This document shows positions 9,305 through 16,367 of a stretch of 54,713 nucleotides of DNA, one piece after another. The position numbers were made by a program, and so were the translations under genes. The first letter of the stretch is position 1, and the number at the start of each line of letters is the position of its first letter. The stretch comes from an uncultured Oscillospiraceae bacterium (GTDB lineage Bacteria; Bacillota; Clostridia; Oscillospirales; Ruminococcaceae): contig USBI01000007.1 in NCBI GenBank assembly GCA_900552945.1, forward strand, positions 1-54,713. The letters run 5' to 3'. The notes under the pieces are model-generated. The model was not told where the DNA came from and did not search any database. It worked only from the letters and a program-made list of their open reading frames with translations.

Positions 9305-9977
9305 CGGTTCCTCCTATATAATCATCGTATACAATCGTTCCATTTTCAATGGTAATGGTACGCCCGCCAAAATAACGAACAAGGTCATGTTCATGAGTGA
9401 CCATGACGATGGTTGTCCCACATTTATTAATCTCTCTTAAAAGTTCAACAATCTCATAAGAAAGCTCCGGGTCAATGTTTCCGGTCGGCTCATCTGCAAT
9501 GATCAGCGGCGGATCATTAATCAACGCACGCGCCAGAGCAACCCTCTGCTGTTCACCACCGGACAATTCTGTCGGAAACTTTTTCGCTTTATCTACAAGT
9601 CCCATCAAATCAAGCACATATGGAACCTGATTACGGATATACCGACGGGACGCATCGGTCACACGCAGGCTGAACGCAACGTTATCAAACACGTTCATTG
9701 TGGGAATCAAACGGAAATCCTGAAAAACCACACCAATGGAACGGCGGAATTTCGGGATCTCACGTTTTTTGATCTTTCGCAGATCATAACCATTTACCGT
9801 AACCGTTCCTTTGGTTGGCAATGTCTCACGCAGGATCAAGCGAAACAGGGAGCTTTTACCGGCACCCGAAGATCCTACAATAAAGGCAAATTCGCCAGCC
9901 GCAATATTCAGGTTTATGTTCTTCAGCACAGGGGGATTTTTTCCGTATGCAAAAGACACATCTTTAAAATTAATCAT
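9273..9977 (-). CDS. ftsE: Cell division ATP-binding protein FtsE
   Basis: The cytoplasmic ATPase of FtsEX; ATP binding and hydrolysis drive FtsX to activate the extracellular murein hydrolase. The 234-aa product is of normal length and complete: Walker A GSSGAGKSS (near 36-44), signature LSGGEQQRVALARAL, Walker B LIIADEPTGNID and the switch His in VTHEHD. The ATG at 9977 has only a weak ribosome site. The 3' end overlaps ftsX by 32 nt, which indicates translational coupling. It is the first gene of the ftsE-ftsX-M23-S41 operon and lies downstream of the CdaR/PucR-type regulator. Confidence 0.96.
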   Translation of the reverse strand: MINFKDVSFAYGKNPPVLKNINLNIAAGEFAFIVGSSGAGKSSLFRLILRETLPTKGTVTVNGYDLRKIKKREIPKFRRSIGVVFQDFRLIPTMNVFDNVAFSLRVTDASRRYIRNQVPYVLDLMGLVDKAKKFPTELSGGEQQRVALARALINDPPLIIADEPTGNIDPELSYEIVELLREINKCGTTIVMVTHEHDLVRYFGGRTITIENGTIVYDDYIGGTDESQQLQISR

Positions 9978-10045
9978 AAACTACTGCACCACAATTCAAA
10001 GTTTCTCATTCCAGTTGGTCCAAATCCGCGTTTTTAACGATCCGG

Positions 10046-11131
10046 TTAGAATTTGACCGGATTTGACGTCAAATATTTTTTGACCATCAATGCAATTTTG
10101 AAAATGATCGCATGATCGAACTCGCGCAGATCAAGGCCGGTCAATTTCTTGATCTTTTCCAGACGATAAACCAGCGTATTCCGGTGAACGAACAATTTTC
10201 TCGAAGTTTCAGAAACGTTCAGGTTGTTTTCAAAGAATTTCTGAATGGTAAATAACGTTTCATAATCCAGCGATTCAATGGAACCACGTTTAAACACTTC
10301 TTTTAAAAACGTTTCACACAATGTTGTCGGAAGCTGATAAATCAACCGCGCAATGCCAAGATTGTCATAGCTTACAATCGCTTTGTCCGTATCAAATACC
10401 TTTCCAACCTCCAACGCAATCTGCGCTTCCTTGAAAGAATGCGCAAGATCTTTCACGCCGACTACCGGAGTACCGATTCCCACAACCGCTTTGGTATAAA
10501 ACTCGCTGGACAGGGTATCCACAATCGAGCACGCTAGCTTTTCAAGGTCTTTGGATTCAATAGTAGGTTTGATCTCTTTAATCAGAACAATCTCTGTCTC
10601 ACTGATGTTGAAAACAAAGTCCTTCTGCTTGTCCGGGAAAAGGTTCTGAATCACATCGTAAGCAGATACATCATGAGAAGAAGTAATCCGAATAAGCAGC
10701 GCAACACGGCTCACATCTGTGTTAAAATGGAGTTCACGTGCCTTTACGTAAATATCGCCCGGAAGAATATTATCCAAAACAACATTTTTAATAAAGTTAT
10801 TGCGGTCGTATTTCTCATCATAATACTGCTTGATGCTGGAAAGAGTCACTGCCAAAATCTGGGCATATTTCGACGCAGCTTCATCCGATCCCTCTACAAA
10901 AACCGCATAATCCGGCTTAATGTGTGAGCCGAACGGTTTATATGTATATCCGTCACGAACGAAAACATCATGGCTTTCCGCAGTATCCAAAGAAATATAT
11001 TCATTGGTAATACCGATTCTGGAAAGTTCACTGCAAGCAATGACGGTAGCCTGATCATCCACAACACCAATCACACGATCAATCGTGTCTCTCATCTGGT
11101 GAACAATGCCTTGGAACAACCGGTTCGACAT
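10046..11131 (-). CDS. CdaR/PucR-type transcriptional regulator
   Basis: A 361-aa regulator. The C-terminal 60 residues form the PucR-type helix-turn-helix (NNLNVSETSRKLFVHRNTLVYRLEKIKKLTGLDL), preceded by a GGDEF-like/sensor region typical of CdaR proteins. Many relatives respond to sugar acids or purine metabolites; the ligand here is unknown. The start at 11131 has GAGGGG upstream; the extension to 11167 is rejected. It has a good promoter (11173-11201), and two 19-bp near-identical direct repeats (11189-11207, 11282-11300) in its upstream region could be its own binding sites. The neighbour upstream is a lone sugar-ABC ATPase, so control of sugar uptake is one possibility. Confidence 0.85.
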   Translation of the reverse strand: MSNRLFQGIVHQMRDTIDRVIGVVDDQATVIACSELSRIGITNEYISLDTAESHDVFVRDGYTYKPFGSHIKPDYAVFVEGSDEAASKYAQILAVTLSSIKQYYDEKYDRNNFIKNVVLDNILPGDIYVKARELHFNTDVSRVALLIRITSSHDVSAYDVIQNLFPDKQKDFVFNISETEIVLIKEIKPTIESKDLEKLACSIVDTLSSEFYTKAVVGIGTPVVGVKDLAHSFKEAQIALEVGKVFDTDKAIVSYDNLGIARLIYQLPTTLCETFLKEVFKRGSIESLDYETLFTIQKFFENNLNVSETSRKLFVHRNTLVYRLEKIKKLTGLDLREFDHAIIFKIALMVKKYLTSNPVKF

Positions 11132-11172
11132 AACAAATCCCCTCTTACATTCAAAATTTACATTCATAAACT

Positions 11173-11201
11173 ATTTTACATAACTTTTTCACAATTTGCA
11201 A
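11173..11201 (-). promoter_or_regulatory. Promoter of the CdaR/PucR-type regulator
   Basis: On the minus strand TTGCAA (11196-11201) and TAAAAT (11173-11178) are 17 bp apart. The -35 lies inside the first of the two 19-bp repeats, so a protein bound there would compete with polymerase. Confidence 0.6.
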
Positions 11202-11300
11202 CATATTACGAGGGCTTTTTTGTACATTTTATGCTTTTCTGCTTGCAATCGCCCAAAATGACAGTTCTCGACCAAAGCTTATTACAAATTGTAACATATT
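11189..11300. promoter_or_regulatory. Two 19-bp direct repeats, candidate operators
   Basis: TCACAATTTGCAACATATT at 11189-11207 and TTACAAATTGTAACATATT at 11282-11300 agree at 16 of 19 positions; each holds a short palindromic core (TTACAAATTGTAA in the second). They are 93 bp apart, start to start, and flank the promoter region of the regulator gene. An autoregulatory operator pair is the simplest reading. Confidence 0.45.
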
Positions 11301-11354
11301 GTTGTCGATAAAATGTTAAGCAAAAATGAACAAAAGCAGTTAATTTTTCCCATA

Positions 11355-11387
11355 AAAAAAACGCTGTACATATGTACAGCGTTTTTT
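11355..11387 (-). terminator. Terminator after the MsmK/UgpC-type gene
   Basis: An almost perfect palindrome: an A-run, ACGCTGTACA, its mirror TGTACAGCGT, then a T-run. It can act on both strands; it lies 10 nt after the stop of the ABC ATPase gene. Confidence 0.85.
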
Positions 11388-11397
11388 AATAGAACAA

Positions 11398-12507
11398 TCA
11401 GTTGCAGATAACCTGCTCGGTTTCTTTATCAAAGATGTGGATACGATTCAAATCGATCGCAACTTTGATCTTGTCGCCCGGACGAGCATTGGAACGGGTA
11501 ACACGAGCAACGATGTTGTTTTCTTCACAGGTGAGGTACAAGTAGGTCTCAGCGCCCATCAGCTCAGCAACGTCAACGCTTGCTTCAACAACGCCATCGG
11601 TCATGGTGGAGAGATACATCTCTTCGTTGTGAATGCTTTCCGGACGAATACCAATGATTACTTCTTTACCAACTGCAGCACGAACAGCTTCGTTATCAGC
11701 TTTTGCAGCCGGAAGCGGAATCTTGTACTGGCCAAAGGTGAAGTAAACTTTTCCGCCCTCTTCAACAAGAGTTGCGTTAACAAAGTTCATCTGCGGAGAA
11801 CCAATGAATCCAGCAACGAAGAGGTTGCACGGGTTGTCATACAGGTTCTGCGGAGTATCAACCTGCTGAATGAAACCGTCTTTCATAACAACGATACGGT
11901 CAGCCATGGTCATAGCTTCGGTCTGGTCATGAGTAACGTAAATAAAGGTAGTACCAAGACGATAATGAAGTTTGGTGAGCTCGGTACGCATCTGAGCACG
12001 GAGTTTCGCATCCAAGTTGGAAAGAGGCTCGTCAAGAAGGAATACCTTCGGGTCACGAACGATTGCACGACCAAGCGCAACACGCTGACGCTGACCACCG
12101 GAAAGAGCCTTCGGTTTACGATCAAGCAGATGGGTGATATCAAGAATGCGAGCCGCTTCTTCAACACGACGTTTGATCTCATCTTTCGGAGTTTTACGGA
12201 GTTTCAAACCGAAAGCCATGTTGTCAAATACGGTCATATGCGGATAAAGTGCATAGTTCTGGAAAACCATTGCGATATCGCGGTCTTTCGGAGAAACGTC
12301 GTTCATCAGGGTCTCGCCAATGTAGAGCTGACCGCCGGTGATCTCTTCAAGACCTGCAATCATACGCAGTGTGGTGGATTTACCACAACCGGAAGGACCA
12401 ACCAGAACAAGGAATTCTTTATCTTCGATTTCCAAGTTAAAATCGGTAACAGCCTGAACGCCGCCCGCGTATACTTTCTGAATATTACGTAACGATAAGT
12501 TTGCCAT
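11398..12507 (-). CDS. Sugar ABC transporter ATP-binding protein (UgpC/MsmK type)
   Basis: A 369-aa cytoplasmic ATPase that powers carbohydrate (or glycerol-3-phosphate) importers of the MalK class. Walker [13 protein letters not shown] (near 37-48), signature [14 protein letters not shown], Walker [15 protein letters not shown] and the switch region THDQTEAM are all present, and the last 130 residues form the OB-fold/TOBE regulatory domain. No permease or binding-protein gene is adjacent, so it is probably a shared ATPase serving several sugar transporters, as shown for MsmK in streptococci. It has its own promoter (12553-12582), the ribosome site AGGAGG and its own terminator, so it is monocistronic. 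Confidence 0.95.
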   Translation of the reverse strand: MANLSLRNIQKVYAGGVQAVTDFNLEIEDKEFLVLVGPSGCGKSTTLRMIAGLEEITGGQLYIGETLMNDVSPKDRDIAMVFQNYALYPHMTVFDNMAFGLKLRKTPKDEIKRRVEEAARILDITHLLDRKPKALSGGQRQRVALGRAIVRDPKVFLLDEPLSNLDAKLRAQMRTELTKLHYRLGTTFIYVTHDQTEAMTMADRIVVMKDGFIQQVDTPQNLYDNPCNLFVAGFIGSPQMNFVNATLVEEGGKVYFTFGQYKIPLPAAKADNEAVRAAVGKEVIIGIRPESIHNEEMYLSTMTDGVVEASVDVAELMGAETYLYLTCEENNIVARVTRSNARPGDKIKVAIDLNRIHIFDKETEQVICN

Positions 12508-12552
12508 CTTCTATGTACCTCCTAATTCATTGTAAGCAACTTTTGTACTTAT

Positions 12553-12582
12553 ACTATAACAAATCAGGCCTATAAAAAGCAA
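12553..12582 (-). promoter_or_regulatory. Promoter of the UgpC/MsmK-type gene
   Basis: On the minus strand TTGCTT (12577-12582), 18-bp spacer, TATAGT (12553-12558), about 45 bp before the ATG. Confidence 0.55.
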
Positions 12583-12652
12583 TAAGGTTATTAGCCAAAG
12601 ATTCAAAAAGCTGTTTATGGAATTTTACTAAAATTATTTTTTCAGTAAAAAT

Positions 12653-13381
12653 TTATTCATTTTCCGGCAAATTTGTGCCCAAAATCAGTTCGCATTCTTT
12701 GTGCAATATTTCACGAGCCTGGCCCGGAGCCAGCTCAGGGTCGAGTGAAAGGCCGCCGATGCTGACCCGCCTTAATGCTTCTACATGATTGTCAACCGCT
12801 TCGAACATCCGCTTTACCTGGTGAAATTTCCCCTCATATAACACCGTGCTCACGAGCGGATGTTCTCCGTCCTCCAGAACCCGAAGCTGAGCCGGAAGAC
12901 ACTTTGTGCCGTCCTTCAGGACAATCCCGTCACAATATCGGCGGATCTCCTCCGGCGCAATCGGATGCGCTAACACCGCGTGATAGGTTTTGGGAACATG
13001 ATGTTTCGGCGAAAGCATCCGGTGGGCAAAATCGCCGTCATCGGTCAACAGTACAAAGCCTTCGGTGTCAATATCCAGCCGACCGGCGGGAAACATATTT
13101 TTACGCTTGAGCGATTCAGGAAGCAGGTCAAGCACAGTTTGATGCCGTTTGTCATCCGTCGCACAGATAACTCCTTTGGGCTTATTGAGCATTACATACA
13201 GATACTTTTTATATACGATCTCTTCTCCCCGTACAGAAACACAATCAGATGCTTCCTTTATATTAACAGACGGATCGCTAGCCACTTTACCGTTCACCGA
13301 AACGAGCCCCGCCCGCACCAACTCCTTGATTTGTTTCCGGCTTGCGACATTCTGACCGGATAAAAAACGATCCAATCTCAT
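12653..13381 (-). CDS. rsuA: 16S rRNA pseudouridine synthase (RsuA family)
   Basis: Converts a uridine in 16S rRNA (U516 in E. coli) to pseudouridine. The 242-aa product has an N-terminal S4 RNA-binding domain (RLDRFLSGQNVASRKQIKEL, about residues 2-60) and the RsuA catalytic domain with the active-site Asp in GRLDIDTEGFVLLTDDGD (near 101-118). The motif KPKGVICATDD is also typical. The start at 13381 follows GGAGG. It lies downstream of a DUF4830 gene and a terminator, so it is probably transcribed alone. RluB/RluE-type 23S enzymes are close relatives, so the exact target is inferred. Confidence 0.9.
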   Translation of the reverse strand: MRLDRFLSGQNVASRKQIKELVRAGLVSVNGKVASDPSVNIKEASDCVSVRGEEIVYKKYLYVMLNKPKGVICATDDKRHQTVLDLLPESLKRKNMFPAGRLDIDTEGFVLLTDDGDFAHRMLSPKHHVPKTYHAVLAHPIAPEEIRRYCDGIVLKDGTKCLPAQLRVLEDGEHPLVSTVLYEGKFHQVKRMFEAVDNHVEALRRVSIGGLSLDPELAPGQAREILHKECELILGTNLPENE

Positions 13382-13462
13382 ATGTGGCCCTCCTGTAACC
13401 GCCTTTTGCCTTTTCTCTGCCGTTTCATTGCGAAAAAGCGAACCAATTCAACGCGATAAATT

Positions 13463-13488
13463 AAAAAGGCCTGCCGGTCCGGCAAGCC
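13463..13488 (-). terminator. Terminator after the DUF4830 gene
   Basis: On the minus strand CAGGCTTGCCGG/CCGGCAGGCCT forms a GC-rich stem followed by TTTTT; it lies between the DUF4830 gene and rsuA. Confidence 0.75.
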
Positions 13489-13531
13489 TGCTTGTTCTAT
13501 TGTAACGGAACAAGAATGGGATTGCAACTCT

Positions 13532-14011
13532 TTACGGCATCAAGAAGCCGTGCATAAATCCATCCAGTTCGCTGGAGGATACATCTCCTCCCACAACACG
13601 GTTTTCTATTACCAATATATGAGCATAAACATTGGCCGAACCATCCGGATAATTTGTGACAAGATAGGTATAGCGGATTGCTGTCTGCCCTTTGCAATTG
13701 CTAAGGTCCAGTCCCTGATCCAACTGAATCTTATTATAATTGGTAAAAACATCGTCAAATTCATTCGGGATCAACACTTCGCACGCATCGGTCGGCTCTT
13801 CAATCACCTTCCAGCCAAAATACTCCAGAAATGCGACCCTCTGTTCATTTGTCTCCACCATCATCATTTCTTCCGCAGGCATCTGCCCCGGCGCCTGATC
13901 CCCGGAATGCATGGACGAAAGAACGAACACGGAAACAATGCCGATTGCCAGAATCACCAAAAATATGATGAACAGCTTGATTTTCGACATACGAACAGAA
14001 CACAGGAACAT
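13532..14011 (-). CDS. DUF4830-type single-span membrane protein
   Basis: A 159-aa protein with one N-terminal membrane helix (LFIIFLVILAIGIVSVFVL, about residues 12-31) and an outside domain resembling DUF4830: EQRVAFLEYFGWKVIEEP, then IPNEFDDVFTNYNKIQLDQGLDL. The function of this family is not known. The start at 14011 is chosen over 13990 because AGGGGG stands 9 nt before it. The gene sits alone between the EF-G-like gene and rsuA on the same strand and has its own terminator. DUF4830 proteins are, as far as I recall, mainly from clostridia. Confidence 0.7.
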   Translation of the reverse strand: MFLCSVRMSKIKLFIIFLVILAIGIVSVFVLSSMHSGDQAPGQMPAEEMMMVETNEQRVAFLEYFGWKVIEEPTDACEVLIPNEFDDVFTNYNKIQLDQGLDLSNCKGQTAIRYTYLVTNYPDGSANVYAHILVIENRVVGGDVSSSELDGFMHGFLMP

Positions 14012-14093
14012 AGTACATTACCCCCTAAACTCACGAACAGATGGTAAAGTATATGTTCCTGTGCATAAAAACAGTACTAAAATGTGAAACAGG

Positions 14094-16148
14094 CTATTTC
14101 GCGGCGTTCTGAATCACAGCGGCCTGAAACTGTTCCGGAAGAGGCTCATACCGCTCAAAATCAAGTGTGAAACTACCATCGCCCTGCGTCATCTGCCGCA
14201 GAACATTGGCGAAATCCTGCATCTCCGCCATCGGTACATTGGCTTCGATCTGCGTGTAGCCCGGCTCATCCGGATTCATGCCAAGCACCCGTCCGCGCCG
14301 TTTGTTAAGCTCACCCATCAGGTCGCCTGTTTTATCGTCCGGCACAATGGCTTTCAGCATACCAATTGGCTCCAAAAGAATCGGGGAAGCCTGCGTCATT
14401 CCTTCTTTGTAAGCGAGGTTCGCAGCTGTTTTAAACGCCATTTCGGAAGAATCGACCGGGTGATAGGAGCCGTCCAGCAGGGTCGCTTTCACTCCAACCA
14501 CAGGGTAGCCCGCGAGAACACCTTTCAGCACACTGTCCCGCAAACCCTTTTCAACCGCCGGGAAGTACCCCTTCGGCACAGAACCGCCGAAAACATTTTC
14601 CTCAAACACAAGATCGTCACAATCCCATGGCTCAAATTCGATCACAACATGACCGTACTGACCATGACCGCCGGTCTGCTTTTTGTGCTTGCCTTCCGCT
14701 TTTACCTTTTTACGGATCGTCTCACGGTAAGCGATGACCGGTGGTTCCAGATCCACTTCAACGCCAAATTTGTTTTTCAGCTTCGCTTTCGTAACATCCA
14801 GATGCTGCTCGCCAAGACCGCTGAGCACCTGCTGATGGGTTTCGGTATTGAGCACAAAGCCAAGGGTCGGATCCTCTTCCAGCAAACGATGAATACCGCC
14901 GGAGATCTTGCTTTCGTCCCCGTTTGCGGAAGCCTTGACCGCAAGCGAGAAGCACGGACGAGGAAATTCAACCGCTTCAAAGGAGACTTTACGCTTAGGA
15001 TCACACAAGGTATCACCCGTGAGCGCAGTAAGTTTGGTCAACGCAACAATATCGCCCGCCACAGCTTCCTTGACTTCGTCCTGCTTTTTGCCGCGAAGAT
15101 TGAGCATCTTGCCCAGCTTTTCCGGCTGACCGGTCGTCATGTTCACAACAGGAGTTTCAGGGGTCAAAACACCGGAAATCACCTTAACAAAGGAAGTTTT
15201 TCCAACAAACGGGTCAGCCACTGTTTTGAAGACATATGCGCTAAGAAGAGCACCCTCATCACAGTCGATGTTGATAAAGGAATCCTCACAGGCGGCTTCC
15301 TTTCCTGCACTCTCGGCAGCGGAAGGAAGCATTTTAGCAATTGCATCCAACAGCGTGTCAATTCCGGCAAGAGTAAGTGCGCTTCCACACAATACCGGGG
15401 TGATAGCACCGCTCTTGATTCCGTTATGCAGGCCGGTAATCAACTCAAAATAAGTAAATTGCTCGCCCGAGAAAAACTTCTCGAACAAATCTTCATCGGT
15501 TTCCGCGATTGCTTCACTGATCGCGGCGATCAGGCCATCCAACCGATGCTCTGTATCCGGCATATCAACCGGCGAAGCGATGCCTTTCGCATCGTATTTA
15601 TACGCCTGCATTTCCAGAAGATTAATGTAACATTCTACTCCGTTTCCGGAAGAATATGGAACAACAATCGGGCAAACCGAAGGCCCGAACTCTGTTTTTA
15701 AACTTTCAAGAACTTTATAAAAATCAGCGTTTTCGCTGTCCATTTTCCCAACAAAAATCATGGTCGCTTTGCCCTGCTTTTTCGCAAGCTTATAGGCCTT
15801 TTTCGCTCCCACTGTAACACCGGACTTACCCGAAACGGCAATCAGTACGCTGTCTGCCGCGCCAACTCCCTCATAAAGCCCGCTTGCAAAATCAAACAGA
15901 CCGGGAGTGTCCAGAAGATTGAGTTTCACATCGCCGCACGCAAACTGCGCAAGCGAAAGGGATAATGTAGCTTTCCGTTTGATTTCCTCCGGATCAAAAT
16001 CGCACACGGTGTTTCCATCCGCGACTTTGCCAAGACGCTCGATTGCGCCTGCTTTAAACATCATAGCTTCTGCCAGTGAGGTTTTACCGGAACCCGCATG
16101 CCCGGCAATTGCTATGTTTTTAATCCTGTCCGCCCCGAAACGGCTCAT
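14094..16148 (-). CDS. Elongation factor G-like GTPase (second EF-G type)
   Basis: A 684-aa translational GTPase of the EF-G/TetM superfamily, related to the accessory EF-G-like proteins of Firmicutes rather than the main translocase. G1 GHAGSGKTS (near 16-24) and G3 DTPG are intact. The G4 motif reads VGKMD (near 132-136) instead of NKxD, which may weaken guanine specificity. Domains II-V follow, with the domain IV/V segments GHGQYGHVVIEFEP and GMTQASPILLEPIGMLKA. It starts after AGGGAGTGG and has a clear promoter (16202-16230). The main fusA normally sits with rpsL/rpsG and tufA, which are absent here. Its exact role (ribosome rescue, protection or back-up) is not known. Confidence 0.88.
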   Translation of the reverse strand: MSRFGADRIKNIAIAGHAGSGKTSLAEAMMFKAGAIERLGKVADGNTVCDFDPEEIKRKATLSLSLAQFACGDVKLNLLDTPGLFDFASGLYEGVGAADSVLIAVSGKSGVTVGAKKAYKLAKKQGKATMIFVGKMDSENADFYKVLESLKTEFGPSVCPIVVPYSSGNGVECYINLLEMQAYKYDAKGIASPVDMPDTEHRLDGLIAAISEAIAETDEDLFEKFFSGEQFTYFELITGLHNGIKSGAITPVLCGSALTLAGIDTLLDAIAKMLPSAAESAGKEAACEDSFINIDCDEGALLSAYVFKTVADPFVGKTSFVKVISGVLTPETPVVNMTTGQPEKLGKMLNLRGKKQDEVKEAVAGDIVALTKLTALTGDTLCDPKRKVSFEAVEFPRPCFSLAVKASANGDESKISGGIHRLLEEDPTLGFVLNTETHQQVLSGLGEQHLDVTKAKLKNKFGVEVDLEPPVIAYRETIRKKVKAEGKHKKQTGGHGQYGHVVIEFEPWDCDDLVFEENVFGGSVPKGYFPAVEKGLRDSVLKGVLAGYPVVGVKATLLDGSYHPVDSSEMAFKTAANLAYKEGMTQASPILLEPIGMLKAIVPDDKTGDLMGELNKRRGRVLGMNPDEPGYTQIEANVPMAEMQDFANVLRQMTQGDGSFTLDFERYEPLPEQFQAAVIQNAAK

Positions 16149-16201
16149 ACAACCACTCCCTTTTGTAAGAATTACATATAAAAGTTGAAATTTATGATTG
16201 G

Positions 16202-16230
16202 ATTATATCACGTTTGCACAGTTTTCGCAA
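16202..16230 (-). promoter_or_regulatory. Promoter of the EF-G-like gene
   Basis: On the minus strand TTGCGA (16225-16230), 17-bp spacer, TATAAT (16202-16207); the ATG follows about 55 bp downstream. Confidence 0.7.
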
Positions 16231-16326
16231 TGAATTTTGGTTTGTTTTTGTACCAAATATCACTTCAAATTTTAAGCAGGTTGAACAAAATTGAGCCCTT
16301 TTTCAATCAAATCATATGAAAAAAAG

Positions 16327-16356
16327 AAAAACCGTATGCGAAAAGCATACGGTTTT
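16327..16356 (-). terminator. Terminator after the pseudo-P-type ATPase gene
   Basis: AAAAACCGTATGC-gaaaa-GCATACGGTTTTT, a perfect hairpin with a T-run, 12 nt after the stop at 16368. Confidence 0.9.
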
Positions 16357-16367
16357 TCTGACAGGCT

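Noticed and set aside
11437..12492. 351-codon plus-strand frame opposite the MsmK/UgpC-type gene
   Set aside because: A shadow frame of a well-conserved ATPase gene with biased codons.
14460..15701. 413-codon plus-strand frame opposite the EF-G-like gene
   Set aside because: A shadow of a conserved coding gene; composition is typical of antisense translation and no start signal is present.
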